From positions 1 through 64,000 of the forward strand of contig NZ_JADHEC010000009.1 in assembly GCF_015277675.1 (NCBI RefSeq): a stretch of 64,000 bases of DNA. The letters run 5' to 3'. This stretch comes from Flavobacterium soyangense. GTDB taxonomy: Bacteria; Bacteroidota; Bacteroidia; Flavobacteriales; Flavobacteriaceae. The notes beneath the pieces are model-generated. The model was not told the origin of the DNA. It was given only the letters and a program-made list of their open reading frames with translations, and ran no database searches. The stretch's first letter is position 1. The number at the start of each line of letters is the position of its first letter. Both the position numbers and the translations under genes were made by a program. Of this stretch, positions 8,997 through 20,730 are shown piece by piece.

Positions 8997-10586
8997 ATGG
9001 GCTTTTTAGAAGAAATACAGCGAAGAAGAACTTTTGGGATAATCTCGCATCCCGATGCCGGTAAAACAACCCTGACGGAAAAGCTACTCCTTTTTGGAGG
9101 TGCCATTCAGGAAGCGGGTGCGGTAAAGAACAACAAAATCAAAAAGGGAGCGACGAGTGACTTTATGGAAATTGAACGCCAGAGAGGAATCTCGGTATCA
9201 ACATCCGTTTTGGCCTTTATTTACAAGGACAAAAAAATAAACATTCTCGATACACCTGGACACAAAGATTTTGCCGAAGACACTTTTAGAACCCTAACAG
9301 CGGTAGACAGTGTTATTGTGGTGATTGACGTTGCTAAAGGAGTCGAAGAACAAACGGAGAAATTAGTGGCTGTGTGCCGCATGCGAAAAATTCCAATCAT
9401 CGTTTTTATCAATAAATTGGACCGAGAAGGAAAAGATGCTTTTGACCTGATGGACGAAGTGGAGCAAAAATTAGGTTTGACTGTTACGCCGCTTAGTTTC
9501 CCAATAGGAATGGGCTATGACTTCAAGGGAATCTACAATTTGTGGGAAGAAAACATCAATTTGTTTAGTGGAGACAGCCGCAAAAATATCGAAGAAACCA
9601 TCGCTTTTTCGGATGTAAAAAGTCCGGAGCTGGAGAAAATTATTGGCGAAAAACCAGCCTATAAACTAAGGGAAGAATTAGAACTGATTGACGAAGTCTA
9701 TCCAAAGTTTGACCGCCAGGATTATTTGGACGGAAAACTGCAACCGGTATTTTTTGGTTCGGCTTTGAATAATTTCGGGGTTCGAGAGCTTTTGGATTGC
9801 TTTGTTGAAATTGCACCCTCGCCAAGAGCCAAAGAATCGGAAACAAGATTGGTTGACCCAAAGGAAGAAAAAATGAGCGGATTTGTTTTTAAAATCCACG
9901 CTAATATGGATCCAAAACACCGCGACCGTTTAGCTTTCATAAAAGTTGTTTCGGGCACTTTCGAAAGAAACAAGCCTTATTACCACGTTCGTCAGAAAAA
10001 GAATTTAAAATTCTCAAGTCCAAATGCCTTTTTTGCAGAAAAGAAAGAAATCGTCGATATCTCCTATCCTGGTGATATTGTAGGACTGCACGATACTGGA
10101 AATTTCAAGATTGGAGATACGCTGACCGAAGGTGAAGTCATGAGTTTTAAAGGGATTCCGAGTTTCTCTCCAGAACACTTCAGATATATAAATAATGCCG
10201 ATCCAATGAAAGCCAAACAGCTTGACAAAGGAATCGATCAGTTGATGGATGAAGGCGTTGCTCAGTTGTTTACACTGGAAATGAATAACCGAAAAATAAT
10301 TGGAACTGTAGGCGCACTTCAATATGAGGTAATACAATATCGCTTGGAACACGAATATGGCGCTAAATGTACTTATGAGAATTTCCCGGTTCACAAGGCA
10401 TGTTGGGTAAAACCCAATGATCCAAAAAGCGAAGAGTTTAAAGAATTTAGAAGAATCAAGCAAAAATTCTTGGCCCACGATAAGTATGGTCAATTGGTTT
10501 TCCTTGCCGATTCAGATTTCACGATACAAATGACGCAGAATAAATACCCAAACGTGAAGTTGTTTTTTACTTCGGAGTTTGAGTAA
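8997..10586 (+). CDS. prfC: Peptide chain release factor 3
   Basis: A translational GTPase that recycles RF1/RF2 from the ribosome after termination. The 529 residues start MGFLEEIQRRRTFGIISHPD, with the G1 loop HPDAGKTTLTEK, the switch region DFMEIERQRGISVSTSV typical of RF3, G3 DTPGHKDF, and G4 NKLDR. The C-terminal part (about 290-529) holds the RF3-specific domains. It is longer than plain EF-Tu-like factors and lacks the EF-G domain IV, which separates it from fusA. It stands alone, with its own -7 box and a terminator shared with the convergent gene. Confidence 0.95.
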   Translation: MGFLEEIQRRRTFGIISHPDAGKTTLTEKLLLFGGAIQEAGAVKNNKIKKGATSDFMEIERQRGISVSTSVLAFIYKDKKINILDTPGHKDFAEDTFRTLTAVDSVIVVIDVAKGVEEQTEKLVAVCRMRKIPIIVFINKLDREGKDAFDLMDEVEQKLGLTVTPLSFPIGMGYDFKGIYNLWEENINLFSGDSRKNIEETIAFSDVKSPELEKIIGEKPAYKLREELELIDEVYPKFDRQDYLDGKLQPVFFGSALNNFGVRELLDCFVEIAPSPRAKESETRLVDPKEEKMSGFVFKIHANMDPKHRDRLAFIKVVSGTFERNKPYYHVRQKKNLKFSSPNAFFAEKKEIVDISYPGDIVGLHDTGNFKIGDTLTEGEVMSFKGIPSFSPEHFRYINNADPMKAKQLDKGIDQLMDEGVAQLFTLEMNNRKIIGTVGALQYEVIQYRLEHEYGAKCTYENFPVHKACWVKPNDPKSEEFKEFRRIKQKFLAHDKYGQLVFLADSDFTIQMTQNKYPNVKLFFTSEFE

Positions 10587-10618
10587 ATTGAAAGTAAAAT
10601 TTTTCAACTCAGAAATTA

Positions 10619-10655
10619 TAAAAAAAACGCTAATTGTTGAATTAGCGTTTTTTTT
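10619..10655. terminator. Bidirectional terminator between prfC and the secreted-protein gene
   Basis: A-run, AACGCTAA-TTGTTGAA-TTAGCGTT hairpin and T-run read as an intrinsic terminator on both strands, as expected between convergent genes. Confidence 0.8.
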
Positions 10656-10674
10656 TAAGAATTAAAAATTTTAC

Positions 10675-11046
10675 TTAAGCTACAGCACTCTCGAAGTTTA
10701 CAGCTTTCTTCAAAAAAGCTTTGATCAACAAACGGTTAGGAGCCATTCCAGAAGTCATAAATTGTTTTTTTGTGTTCTCACCGGCTGGAAGTACTTTTAC
10801 ATTTGGGTCTTGTTTAGATCCCATAAACCAAAGCACAAAATTCATATTAGAAGCATTAGATACTGTTTCTTGTTTTATTGAATTCATATCAGTTGAAGTA
10901 CTAGCTATTGTAGCACTTGAAATAGTATTATTGTATTCTACTGCAGTCTGAGCAAATGCCTTCACATTGGATACTAAAACAAAAGCGAACACCATTAAAA
11001 GCATAGTGATTTTTTGGTTTCTGTCTTGTTTAGAAAAATGATTCAT
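10675..11046 (-). CDS. Small secreted protein of unknown function
   Basis: I do not recognise a family. The 123 residues begin with a basic segment and a hydrophobic stretch, ITMLLMVFAFVLVSNVKAFAQ, that looks like a signal peptide with a cleavage site after AFA. The mature part is rich in Ser/Thr/Asn (TISSATIASTSTDMNS), followed by a hydrophobic patch (NFVLWFMGSKQDPN) and a basic C-terminal segment (MAPNRLLIKAFLKKAVNFESA). A TAGTTTTG -7 box at 11094-11101 gives a leader of about 40 nt. It is a single-gene unit, convergent with prfC. Probably a periplasmic protein specific to Flavobacterium relatives. Confidence 0.6.
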   Translation of the reverse strand: MNHFSKQDRNQKITMLLMVFAFVLVSNVKAFAQTAVEYNNTISSATIASTSTDMNSIKQETVSNASNMNFVLWFMGSKQDPNVKVLPAGENTKKQFMTSGMAPNRLLIKAFLKKAVNFESAVA

Positions 11047-11093
11047 ACTGTTTATTTTAAGCAGAGATTAATTTTGTTTCTCTTATCTGAGGT

Positions 11094-11101
11094 CAAAACT
11101 A
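11094..11101 (-). promoter_or_regulatory. Promoter -7 box (TAGTTTTG) of the secreted-protein gene
   Basis: TAGTTTTG on the minus strand matches TAnnTTTG and lies 48 bases before the ATG at 11046. No -33 TTG at the right spacing. Confidence 0.4.
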
Positions 11102-11304
11102 AATCAAACCTATTCTACTAAAAAATATTTTCGATGAATCACCGTAATACTCGTTTAAATCACAAAAAACACATATTGAAAAGTGTTAAATATGCCAAAA
11201 GCCCATTAATAGCGGGTGTATTTAGATTACATATTTAACGATGAATCACAGATTTATTATTTTGTTATATGTAAGGATGACAGCCGACAAAAGGTGACAA
11301 AAGC

Positions 11305-11330
11305 AAAAGGCTCCGTTTCCGGAGCCTTTT
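11305..11330 (-). terminator. Terminator of the rpoB-rpoC-DUF3467 operon
   Basis: AAAAGGCTCC-GGAAAC-GGAGCCTTTT is a perfect 10-bp stem with a T-run, immediately after the DUF3467 stop at 11336. Confidence 0.85.
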
Positions 11331-11335
11331 ATAGA

Positions 11336-11647
11336 TTATGCTTGTCCCGCAGGACCAAAGTTTAGAGGGATTGGAGGTTGTTCTGTGTCTTTTATTTCGC
11401 CGTGGGCGACTTCAAAACGGTGAATGTTTTCTCCAATGGCTTTCAACAACCTTTTGGCATGTTGCGGAGTCAAGACAATTCTTGATTTCACTTTAGCTTT
11501 AGGAATACCAGGCATGATAGATACAAAATCCAGTACAAACTCCGATGAGGAATGGTTGATGATTGCCAAATTAGAATAAATTCCTTCAGCCGTTTTTTCA
11601 TCCAACTCAATATCGAGCTGTCCTTGTTGTGGTTTTTGATTGTTCAT
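11336..11647 (-). CDS. DUF3467 family protein
   Basis: A 103-residue protein matching DUF3467: the core runs ELDEKTAEGIYSNLAIINHS, then EFVLDFVSIMPG, then SRIVLTPQHAKRLLKAIGEN. Function is not known. It is three bases from the end of rpoC and shares its terminator, so it is translated as the last gene of the rpoBC operon. This placement is, to my knowledge, usual in Bacteroidota and hints at a role tied to transcription or ribosome production, which is inference. Confidence 0.85.
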   Translation of the reverse strand: MNNQKPQQGQLDIELDEKTAEGIYSNLAIINHSSSEFVLDFVSIMPGIPKAKVKSRIVLTPQHAKRLLKAIGENIHRFEVAHGEIKDTEQPPIPLNFGPAGQA

Positions 11648-11650
11648 GTC

Positions 11651-14600
11651 TTAATAAATATATTCTTCCTTACTTGCCATCATTTCATTGTAATCTTCAT
11701 TCGAACCTACAATGGTATTGTCATATTCTCTCATACCGGTTCCGGCAGGAATTCTGTGACCTACGATTACATTTTCTTTCAATCCTTCTAAGTAATCGAT
11801 TTTACCTGCAACAGCAGCTTCGTTCAATACTTTAGTAGTTTCCTGGAATGATGCAGCCGAGATGAACGATTTCGTTTGAAGCGATGCTCTCGTGATACCT
11901 TGTAAAACTGGAGTAGCTGTTGCTGTGATTACATCACGAGCCACAACAAGATTTTTATCTGTACGCTTCAATAGTGAGTTTTCATCACGCAATTCACGAG
12001 GAGAAATAATCTGTCCTGGTTTTAACACACCTGAATCTCCAGCGTCTTCAACTACTTTCATTCCGTATAATTTATCATTTTCAACGATAAAATCTTTGGT
12101 ATGAATTAATTGTTCTTCTAGGAATAAAGTATCACCTGGATCTTGTACTCTTACTTTACGCATCATTTGACGTATTACTACTTCAAAGTGTTTGTCGTTT
12201 ATTTTTACCCCTTGCAAACGGTATACTTCTTGAATTTCGTTTACCAAATACTGTTGAACAGCAGCGGGTCCTTGAATTCTCAAAATATCTTCCGGAGTAA
12301 TTGCACCATCAGACAATGGTACACCTGCTCTTACAAAGTCATTCTCTTGTACTAATATTTGGCTAGATAATTTCACCAAGTATTTCTTAACCTCACCAAA
12401 TTTAGATTCGATAACGATCTCACGGTTTCCTCTTTTGATTTTTCCAAAAGAAACAACCCCGTCGATTTCAGAAACTACAGCCGGGTTAGATGGGTTACGA
12501 GCTTCAAGCAACTCGGTAATTCTTGGTAAACCTCCTGTAATATCTCCTGATTTAGAAGAACGACGTGGGATTTTAACCAATACTTTACCTGCTTTAATTT
12601 TCTCCCCATTCTCTACCATCAAGTGGGCACCCACCGGTAAGTTATAAGAACGAATCAATTCACCGTCTTTACCGTAAACCAATAAAGTAGGAATCAATTT
12701 TTTTGCTCTGGCTTCAGAAATTACTTTTTCCTGGAATCCTGTTTGCTCATCAATTTCAACCATGAATGATTGTCCTTGCTCTAAATCTTCGTAAGCAATT
12801 TTACCCGTGAATTCCGAAACAATAACTCCATTATATGGATCCCATTTACAAATAGTTGTTCCTTTTGTTACCGATGCACCATCTTTAACAAAGATGCTGG
12901 ATCCGTAAGGAATGTTGTTTGTACTTAATAAGATGCCTGTTTTTTCGTCAACCAATTTCAACTCAGTAGAACGAGATACTACAATATCCACTGCATTTCC
13001 TTCGTTATCTTCACCTTTAACAGTTTTTAAATCTTCGATTTCCAATTTACCGGCAAATCTTGTAACGATACTGGATTCTTCAGAAATACCACCCGCAACC
13101 CCACCTACGTGGAATGTACGTAATGTTAACTGTGTACCAGGTTCTCCAATGGATTGAGCGGCAATTACACCCACTGCTTCTCCTTTTTGGGTCATTTTTC
13201 CTGTTGCCAAGTTTCTACCGTAACATTTAGCACAAATTCCTTTCAATGCTTCACAAGTTAATGGAGAACGTACCTCTAATTTTTCGATTGGAGAAGCCTC
13301 GATTAATTTCATGTATGCTTCGGTAATTTGCTCTCCTGCTTCGATGATAAGCTCATTTGTCAAAGGATTTATAACATCTTGCAATGCAACACGTCCTAAG
13401 ATTCTTTCGCCTAAAGTTTCCACGATTTCTTCGTTCTTTTTCAATGCTGAAACTTCAACACCTCTTAAAGTACCACAATCTACTGTATTTACAATTACAT
13501 CCTGAGAAACGTCATGCAATCTTCTTGTTAAGTAACCCGCATCAGCCGTTTTCAAAGCCGTATCCGCAAGACCTTTACGTGCACCGTGAGTAGAGATAAA
13601 ATACTCAAGGATTGAAAGACCTTCCTTAAAGTTGGAAAGAATCGGGTTTTCAATAATTTCACCACCACCAGCAGTAGATTTTTTTGGCTTAGCCATCAAA
13701 CCACGCATACCGGTTAACTGACGAATTTGTTCTTTGGAACCCCTCGCTCCAGAATCAAGCATCATATACACTGAGTTGAAACCTTGCTGGTCTTCTCTAA
13801 TGTTTTTCATTGCTGTTTCTGTAAGCTGTGCATTTGTTGAAGTCCATACGTCAATAACTTGGTTGTAACGTTCGTTATTGGTAATAAGACCCATATTATA
13901 ATTTGCAGAAATACCTTCAACTTGCTCTCTGGCGTCTGCAATTAATTTTGGTTTTTCATCTGGGATTCTAATATCTCCCAATGAGAATGACAATCCACCT
14001 TTGAAGGCAAATTTGTATCCCATGTCTTTCATATTGTCCAAGAAGGCAGCTGTTGTAGGCACATTGGTCATGCTTAACACGTGTCCGATAATGTCTCTTA
14101 GGTTTTTCTTAGTCAATACATCATTGATATATCCTGCAGCTTCCGGTACTACTTCGTTAAACAATACACGACCGGCAGTAGTCTGGATAATTTTGTAAAC
14201 TAATTCACCAGCTTCATTAAAATCTTTTGCACGAATTTTTACTCGAGCATTCAATTCTAGACGTCCTTCGTTTAAGGCAATATTGGTTTCCTCAGCAGAA
14301 TATAATATTAAGCCTTCTCCTAAAATCTTGTGTTCTGGAGTAGACAAACGTTCTTTGGTCATATAGTATAACCCCAAAACCATATCCTGAGAAGGTACGG
14401 TAATCGGCGCACCATTTGCAGGATTAAGAATATTATGAGAACCCAACATTAATAATTGAGCTTCCAAAATTGCTTCTGGTCCTAGCGGCAAGTGAACTGC
14501 CATTTGATCCCCATCAAAATCTGCATTAAATGCAGTACAAACTAAAGGGTGTAATTGGATTGCTTTCCCTTCAATTAATTTTGGTTGAAAGGCTTGTATA

Positions 14601-15961
14601 CCCAATCTGTGCAAAGTAGGAGCACGATTCAGTAATATTGGGTGACCTTTGATTACATTTTCAAGGATATCCCATACTACAGGCTCTTTTTTGTCTATTA
14701 TTTTCTTTGCAGATTTTACTGTTTTTACAATTCCTCTTTCTATCAATTTACGGATAACGAAAGGTTTGTATAATTCTGCAGCCATATCTTTTGGGATACC
14801 ACATTCAGATAATTTCAATTCAGGTCCAACAACAATTACCGAACGAGCAGAATAATCCACACGTTTTCCAAGTAAGTTTTGACGGAAACGACCTTGTTTT
14901 CCTTTAAGGGAATCCGAAAGTGATTTCAATGGCCTGTTGGATTCTGTTTTTACGGCAGAAGCCTTTCTTGTATTATCGAAAAGTGAATCTACAGATTCCT
15001 GCAACATACGTTTTTCATTTCTTAAGATAACTTCTGGAGCTTTAATCTCCATTAGTCTTTTCAAACGGTTGTTACGAATGATTACACGACGGTATAAATC
15101 ATTTAAATCTGAAGTCGCAAAACGACCACCATCAAGAGGCACAAGAGGACGTAATTCTGGTGGAATAACAGGTACCACTTTCATAATCATCCACTCTGGA
15201 CGGTTTTCGCGGTTCAAGTTAGACTCACGGAAAGATTCCACTACGATCAATCTCTTTAATGCTTCAGTTTTACGTTGTTTTGACGTTTCGTTGTTTGCAG
15301 AGTGACGCAAGTCATAAGACAATTGATCTAAATCGATACGAGCTAACAAATCCATAATACATTCTGCTCCCATTTTGGCAACAAATTTATTTGGATCAAA
15401 ATCGTCTAAATATTGATTGTCAGCAGGAAGGGTGTCTAAAATATTCAAATACTCTTCTTCTGTCAAAAAGTCTAATCTTTTTACTGATTCTCCTTCCGGA
15501 GTTTTAGCAATACCGGCTTGGATTACAACATATCTTTCATAATAGATAATCATATCTAATTTCTTAGATGGAAGACCTAATATGTAACCTATTTTATTTG
15601 GAAGAGAACGGAAATACCAGATGTGAGCAATTGGCACAACAAGGTTGATGTGTCCTACTCTGTCTCTACGTACTTTTTTCTCTGTAACTTCAACACCACA
15701 ACGATCACAGATGATTCCTTTGTAGCGAATTCTTTTATATTTACCACAAGCACATTCAAAGTCTTTAACTGGCCCGAAAATACGTTCGCAGAAAAGACCA
15801 TCACGTTCTGGTTTGTGAGTTCTGTAGTTGATGGTTTCCGGCTTCAAAACTTCACCTCTTGATTCTTTCAAGATAGATTCAGGAGAAGCTAGTCCTATTG
15901 AAATTTTATTGAATCTTTTTACAGGATTCTTATCTTTATTGGTATTTCTATTATTCATCAT
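11651..15961 (-). CDS. rpoC: DNA-directed RNA polymerase subunit beta'
   Basis: Largest subunit of RNA polymerase, 1436 residues (1435 if the second ATG, 15958, is used). Visible landmarks are the N-terminal zinc site [20 protein letters not shown] near 70-90, the active-site magnesium motif NADFDGDQM near 480, the bridge-helix/trigger-loop region ([20 protein letters not shown], then [25 protein letters not shown] near 940) and the second zinc site [22 protein letters not shown]. Fully intact. It follows rpoB after 229 bases that hold a hairpin and precedes DUF3467. Confidence 0.98.
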   Translation of the reverse strand: MMNNRNTNKDKNPVKRFNKISIGLASPESILKESRGEVLKPETINYRTHKPERDGLFCERIFGPVKDFECACGKYKRIRYKGIICDRCGVEVTEKKVRRDRVGHINLVVPIAHIWYFRSLPNKIGYILGLPSKKLDMIIYYERYVVIQAGIAKTPEGESVKRLDFLTEEEYLNILDTLPADNQYLDDFDPNKFVAKMGAECIMDLLARIDLDQLSYDLRHSANNETSKQRKTEALKRLIVVESFRESNLNRENRPEWMIMKVVPVIPPELRPLVPLDGGRFATSDLNDLYRRVIIRNNRLKRLMEIKAPEVILRNEKRMLQESVDSLFDNTRKASAVKTESNRPLKSLSDSLKGKQGRFRQNLLGKRVDYSARSVIVVGPELKLSECGIPKDMAAELYKPFVIRKLIERGIVKTVKSAKKIIDKKEPVVWDILENVIKGHPILLNRAPTLHRLGIQAFQPKLIEGKAIQLHPLVCTAFNADFDGDQMAVHLPLGPEAILEAQLLMLGSHNILNPANGAPITVPSQDMVLGLYYMTKERLSTPEHKILGEGLILYSAEETNIALNEGRLELNARVKIRAKDFNEAGELVYKIIQTTAGRVLFNEVVPEAAGYINDVLTKKNLRDIIGHVLSMTNVPTTAAFLDNMKDMGYKFAFKGGLSFSLGDIRIPDEKPKLIADAREQVEGISANYNMGLITNNERYNQVIDVWTSTNAQLTETAMKNIREDQQGFNSVYMMLDSGARGSKEQIRQLTGMRGLMAKPKKSTAGGGEIIENPILSNFKEGLSILEYFISTHGARKGLADTALKTADAGYLTRRLHDVSQDVIVNTVDCGTLRGVEVSALKKNEEIVETLGERILGRVALQDVINPLTNELIIEAGEQITEAYMKLIEASPIEKLEVRSPLTCEALKGICAKCYGRNLATGKMTQKGEAVGVIAAQSIGEPGTQLTLRTFHVGGVAGGISEESSIVTRFAGKLEIEDLKTVKGEDNEGNAVDIVVSRSTELKLVDEKTGILLSTNNIPYGSSIFVKDGASVTKGTTICKWDPYNGVIVSEFTGKIAYEDLEQGQSFMVEIDEQTGFQEKVISEARAKKLIPTLLVYGKDGELIRSYNLPVGAHLMVENGEKIKAGKVLVKIPRRSSKSGDITGGLPRITELLEARNPSNPAVVSEIDGVVSFGKIKRGNREIVIESKFGEVKKYLVKLSSQILVQENDFVRAGVPLSDGAITPEDILRIQGPAAVQQYLVNEIQEVYRLQGVKINDKHFEVVIRQMMRKVRVQDPGDTLFLEEQLIHTKDFIVENDKLYGMKVVEDAGDSGVLKPGQIISPRELRDENSLLKRTDKNLVVARDVITATATPVLQGITRASLQTKSFISAASFQETTKVLNEAAVAGKIDYLEGLKENVIVGHRIPAGTGMREYDNTIVGSNEDYNEMMASKEEYIY

Positions 15962-16145
15962 AGTTTTTACTATTGATTTATTTACAATTAAAAATTGATT
16001 TTGTACGGACTTAGCAATGCTTTGTCTCTAACTCCTCGGATTACTTCTCTAAACTTCAAACAAAATTTTTGAAGTGCTAATTATATAGTTTATATAAAAA
16101 ATCGGAACGGGTTACGGGTCTAAATCCTAAAAACTCTTATAAATG

Positions 16146-16181
16146 AGTAATCAGTCCCGAAAAATGACGGAACTGATTACT
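16146..16181 (-). other. Stable hairpin between rpoB and rpoC (not a terminator)
   Basis: AGTAATCAGT (16146-16155) and ACTGATTACT (16172-16181) pair perfectly, extended inside by CCG/CGG. On the transcribed minus strand no T-run follows, so it is not a classical terminator; an RNA-processing or stabilising element is more likely. Confidence 0.6.
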
Positions 16182-16190
16182 AAAATTTAT

Positions 16191-19100
16191 TTATTCTTCT
16201 AAACGAATGTCAAGTCCAAGACCTTTCAATTCATGCATCAATACATTGAATGATTCTGGTAATCCTGGCTCTGGCATAGACTCTCCCTTAACGATTGCTT
16301 CGTAAGTTTTAGCTCTACCAATAACGTCATCCGATTTCACGGTCAATATTTCACGAAGTGTACTTGATGCACCATAAGCTTCAAGTGCCCAAACCTCCAT
16401 CTCTCCAAAACGCTGACCTCCAAATTGAGCTTTACCACCCAAGGGTTGTTGCGTAATCAATGAGTATGGTCCTATTGAACGTGCGTGCATTTTATCGTCA
16501 ACCATGTGACCCAGTTTCAACATATAGATTACTCCAACTGTTGCTGCTTGATGGAAACGTTCTCCAGTCCCTCCATCGTAAAGATACGTGTGTCCGAAAC
16601 GTGGAATTCCAGCTTCATCCGTCAATTCGTTGATTTGGTCTAAAGTAGCACCGTCAAAAATTGGAGTAGCAAATTTTCTACCCAAGTTCATTCCAGCCCA
16701 ACCTAAAACTGTCTCATAAATTTGACCAATGTTCATACGTGAAGGTACCCCAAGAGGGTTTAACACAATATCAACTGGTGTTCCGTCTTCAAGGAAAGGC
16801 ATGTCTTCATGACGAACAATACGAGCAACAATACCTTTGTTACCGTGACGTCCCGCCATTTTATCCCCAACTTTCAGTTTACGTTTTTTGGCAACATATA
16901 CTTTAGCCAATTTCAAAATTCCTGCTGGCAATTCATCTCCAACAGTGATGGTGAATTTCTCTCTACGTAAGGCTCCTTGTAAATCGTTCAACTTAATTTT
17001 ATAGTTATGAATTAAATCATTCACCATAGTATTCGTTGTTTCGTCAGCAACCCATTGTCCTTTGCTTAAGTGAGCAAAATCTTCAACTGCATAAAGCATT
17101 TTTTGTGTGTATTTTTTACCTTTTGGTAAAACTTCTTCACCCAAATCATTCATTACTCCCTGAGAGGTTTTTCCGTTTACGATTAAGAACAATTTCTCAA
17201 CCAATTTGTCTTTTAATTCAACAAATTTAGTTTCGAATTCTATTTCCAATCCAGCCAAAGCATCTTTGTCCTGAGTACGTTTGCGTTTGTCTTTTACTGC
17301 TCTTGCGAACAATTTTTTATCTAAAACCACACCGTGTAAAGATGGGGATGCTTTTAATGAAGCATCTTTCACATCACCTGCTTTATCCCCGAAGATTGCG
17401 CGAAGCAATTTCTCTTCTGGAGTAGGATCTGATTCACCTTTTGGAGTAATTTTTCCGATAAGAATGTCGCCAGGCTTAACCTCTGCTCCAATTCTAATCA
17501 TACCATTTTCATCTAAATCTTTAGTGGCTTCTTCAGAAACGTTTGGAATATCATTCGTCAATTCTTCGTTACCTAATTTAGTATCTCTAACTTCCAATGA
17601 ATAATCATCGACGTGAATAGAGGTAAAAATATCGTCACGAACCACTTTTTCAGAAATTACAATCGCATCCTCAAAGTTGTACCCTTTCCATGGCATGAAA
17701 GCTACTTTTAGGTTACGACCTAAAGCTAACTCACCGTTTTGGGTAGCATATCCTTCTGATAAAACTTGCCCAAGAGCCACTCTGTCTCCTTTTCTTACGA
17801 TAGGTTTCAGGTTGATACTTGTACTTTGATTGGTTTTTCTGAATTTAATCAGATTGTATGTTTTCTCATCTTCTTCAAAACTTACCATTCTTTCTTCCTC
17901 GGAACGGTCGTATTTAATTCTGATGATATTGGCATCTACATATTCAACCACTCCAGGACCTTCAGCATTTATCAATACTCTTGAATCTGAAGCTACCTGA
18001 CGCTCTAAACCTGTTCCAACAATCGGTGCTTCAGGACGTAACAATGGTACAGCCTGACGCATCATGTTAGATCCCATCAAGGCTCTATTCGCATCATCAT
18101 GTTCCAAGAAAGGAATTAACGAAGCAGAAATCGAAGCAATTTGGTTTGGAGCTACATCGGCATAATCAACTTTTGATGGAGCAACCACCGGGAAATCTCC
18201 CTCTTCACGAGCAATTACATTATCGGCTAGAATTTTTCCTGTAGCATCCATTTCAATATTTGCCTGAGAAATCATCATACCTTCTTCTTCCTCGGCACTT
18301 AAGTAAACAGGAGTGGAGACTAAATCCACAACTCCATTGGTTACTTTACGGTAAGGTGTCTCGATGAAACCCATTCCGTTTACTTTGGCATAAACACCAA
18401 GAGATGAAATCAAACCAATATTTGGTCCCTCTGGAGTTTCAATTGGACATAAACGTCCGTAGTGCGTATAGTGAACGTCACGAACCTCAAAACCAGCCCT
18501 TTCACGAGAAAGACCACCTGGTCCAAGTGCTGATAATCTTCTTTTGTGCGTAATCTCGGCTAGTGGATTCGTTTGATCCATAAACTGAGATAACTGGTTT
18601 GTACCAAAGAAAGAGTTGATTACTGATGATAATGTTTTGGCATTAATCAAATCAATAGGTGTAAACACCTCGTTATCTCTAACGTTCATTCTCTCACGAA
18701 TTGTTCTAGCCATACGAGCCAAACCTACACCAAATTGTTGAGACAATTGCTCTCCAACGGTTCTTACACGACGGTTTGACAAGTGATCGATATCATCAAT
18801 ATCAGCTTTCGCATTGATTAATTCGATCAAATATTTTACTATGGTAATAATATCTTCTTTGGTAAGCACTTGCTTTTCCATTGGAGTATCAAGACCTAGT
18901 TTTTTGTTAATTCTATAACGACCTACTTCACCCAAGTTGTAACGTTGATCAGAGAAAAACAATTTATCTATAATACCACGAGCAGTTTCTTCATCAGGCG
19001 GTTCTGCGTTACGCAATTGTCTGTAGATGTGCTCAACGGCTTCTTTTTCAGAATTTGTTGGATCTTTTTGCAACGTATTATGAATGATAGAATAATCAAC

Positions 19101-20003
19101 TTGATTATTATCTTCTTTGTGCAACAAAATAGATTTAACGTTAGAATCGATGATTTCTTCCACATTATCTTTGTCGATAATGGTATCTCTGTCAAGGATT
19201 ATTTCGTTACGTTCGATAGAAACAACTTCGCCGGTATCTTCATCCACGAAATCTTCATGCCATGTATTAAGAACACGAGCAGCTAATTTTCTACCTATAT
19301 ATTTTTTAAGTCCTGTTTTAGAAACTTTAATTTCCTCAGCAAGGTCAAAAATCTCAAGGATATCCTTGTCTCTTTCGAAACCTATGGCACGGAATAAAGT
19401 AGTTACAGGTAATTTTTTCTTTCTGTCGATATAAGCATACATTACGCTATTGATATCGGTTGAAAATTCTATCCAAGAACCCTTAAAAGGAATTACTCTG
19501 GCAGAATATAATTTAGTTCCATTTGCATGGAATGATTGTCCAAAGAAAACCCCTGGAGAACGGTGCAATTGAGAAACAACAACACGTTCAGCGCCATTGA
19601 TTACAAAAGTACCAGAAGGAGTCATATAAGGAATAGTTCCAAGATAAACATCTTGAACAATTGTTTCAAAATCTTCGTGCTCTGGATCTGTACAATATAG
19701 TTTTAACCTTGCTTTTAAAGGCACACTGTATGTAAGCCCTCTTTCAATACATTCTTGAATAGTATAACGCGGTGGATCTACAAAATAATCAAGAAATTCC
19801 AATACAAAGTTATTTCTTGTATCTGTAATTGGAAAGTTTTCCATGAAGGTGTTGTATAAACCTTCGTCGCCTCTTTCGTCAGATTTGGTTTCCAATTGGA
19901 AGAAATCTTTAAACGATTTAACCTGAACATCTAGAAAATCCGGATAGTCAGGGATATTTTTTGTAGAGGCAAAATTCAATCTTTCAGTCTGATTTGTTAT
20001 CAT
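16191..20003 (-). CDS. rpoB: DNA-directed RNA polymerase subunit beta
   Basis: Catalytic core subunit, 1270 residues. Starts [20 protein letters not shown] at ATG 20003 (a TTG precedes it). The rifampicin-binding region is visible as [33 protein letters not shown] near 460-495, with the usual wild-type residues ([14 protein letters not shown]). Further landmarks are [22 protein letters not shown] and the C-terminal [16 protein letters not shown]. Intact. A strong hairpin in the gap to rplL (20213-20250) probably tunes how much transcription passes from the ribosomal protein genes into rpoBC. Confidence 0.98.
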   Translation of the reverse strand: MITNQTERLNFASTKNIPDYPDFLDVQVKSFKDFFQLETKSDERGDEGLYNTFMENFPITDTRNNFVLEFLDYFVDPPRYTIQECIERGLTYSVPLKARLKLYCTDPEHEDFETIVQDVYLGTIPYMTPSGTFVINGAERVVVSQLHRSPGVFFGQSFHANGTKLYSARVIPFKGSWIEFSTDINSVMYAYIDRKKKLPVTTLFRAIGFERDKDILEIFDLAEEIKVSKTGLKKYIGRKLAARVLNTWHEDFVDEDTGEVVSIERNEIILDRDTIIDKDNVEEIIDSNVKSILLHKEDNNQVDYSIIHNTLQKDPTNSEKEAVEHIYRQLRNAEPPDEETARGIIDKLFFSDQRYNLGEVGRYRINKKLGLDTPMEKQVLTKEDIITIVKYLIELINAKADIDDIDHLSNRRVRTVGEQLSQQFGVGLARMARTIRERMNVRDNEVFTPIDLINAKTLSSVINSFFGTNQLSQFMDQTNPLAEITHKRRLSALGPGGLSRERAGFEVRDVHYTHYGRLCPIETPEGPNIGLISSLGVYAKVNGMGFIETPYRKVTNGVVDLVSTPVYLSAEEEEGMMISQANIEMDATGKILADNVIAREEGDFPVVAPSKVDYADVAPNQIASISASLIPFLEHDDANRALMGSNMMRQAVPLLRPEAPIVGTGLERQVASDSRVLINAEGPGVVEYVDANIIRIKYDRSEEERMVSFEEDEKTYNLIKFRKTNQSTSINLKPIVRKGDRVALGQVLSEGYATQNGELALGRNLKVAFMPWKGYNFEDAIVISEKVVRDDIFTSIHVDDYSLEVRDTKLGNEELTNDIPNVSEEATKDLDENGMIRIGAEVKPGDILIGKITPKGESDPTPEEKLLRAIFGDKAGDVKDASLKASPSLHGVVLDKKLFARAVKDKRKRTQDKDALAGLEIEFETKFVELKDKLVEKLFLIVNGKTSQGVMNDLGEEVLPKGKKYTQKMLYAVEDFAHLSKGQWVADETTNTMVNDLIHNYKIKLNDLQGALRREKFTITVGDELPAGILKLAKVYVAKKRKLKVGDKMAGRHGNKGIVARIVRHEDMPFLEDGTPVDIVLNPLGVPSRMNIGQIYETVLGWAGMNLGRKFATPIFDGATLDQINELTDEAGIPRFGHTYLYDGGTGERFHQAATVGVIYMLKLGHMVDDKMHARSIGPYSLITQQPLGGKAQFGGQRFGEMEVWALEAYGASSTLREILTVKSDDVIGRAKTYEAIVKGESMPEPGLPESFNVLMHELKGLGLDIRLEE

Positions 20004-20212
20004 CAATGGACAAAATTTTGATTAAAAAAAAGTAATTTTTTGTGTAAAACACAGTTTAACCAATACTTTCTTTTTTAATCAATACCTCTTTAAAAATAAC
20101 GTAAGAGCAAGCTCTGTAATTTTATTTTCTTTCATCGTATTGATTTAAAAACACTTATGTATTTTAAACTATTTTATAATAAAACGCAATATTATTTTAT
20201 TATACGAAAAAT

Positions 20213-20250
20213 GGTTTAGGTCTTTGAAAGTGTATTTCAAGACCTAAACC
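20213..20250 (-). terminator. Attenuator-like hairpin between rplL and rpoB
   Basis: GGTTTAGGTCTT (20213-20224) pairs with AAGACCTAAACC (20239-20250), and the stem extends through TTTCA/TGAAA with one bulged base. On the minus strand the stem is followed by ATTTTTCG, a weak T-run. Partial termination here would give more L7/L12 than RNA polymerase. Confidence 0.7.
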
Positions 20251-20271
20251 TATTTTCTAAAGCGGCATGAA

Positions 20272-20640
20272 TTATTTTAATTCAACAACAGCTCCAGCTT
20301 CTTCTAAAGATTTTTTAAGACCTTCAGCCTCATCTTTAGAAACTCCCTCTTTAACGTTACTTGGAGCGCTGTCCACTACGTCTTTAGCTTCTTTAAGACC
20401 TAAACCAGTAAGTTCTTTTACCATTTTTACAACAGCTAATTTAGAAGGACCTGCTTCTTTTAACACTACTGTAAACTCAGTTTGAACTTCTTCAGCTGCA
20501 GCTTCGCCACCACCTGAAACTACTACAGCTGCAGCAGCTGGTTCGATACCGTATTCGTCTTTTAATATTGTTGCTAATTCGTTAACTTCTTTTACTGTTA
20601 GGTTAACTAATTGTTCTGCGAATTGTTTCAAATCTGCCAT
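20272..20640 (-). CDS. rplL: 50S ribosomal protein L7/L12
   Basis: Stalk protein of the large subunit that recruits translation GTPases; 122 residues. The N-terminal dimerisation helix ([20 protein letters not shown]), a short Ala/Gly hinge ([18 protein letters not shown]) and the C-terminal factor-binding domain with [23 protein letters not shown] sequence (here [20 protein letters not shown]) are all present. Lies 90 bases downstream of rplJ and ahead of the rplL-rpoB hairpin. Confidence 0.97.
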   Translation of the reverse strand: MADLKQFAEQLVNLTVKEVNELATILKDEYGIEPAAAAVVVSGGGEAAAEEVQTEFTVVLKEAGPSKLAVVKMVKELTGLGLKEAKDVVDSAPSNVKEGVSKDEAEGLKKSLEEAGAVVELK

Positions 20641-20730
20641 TTTTTCTATCGTTTTAAAATGATTTGTAAAATATAATTTATTTATTGTGCGCGTTTTAAT
20701 GCACTTAATTAAAACTAACTATTAGTTTAA

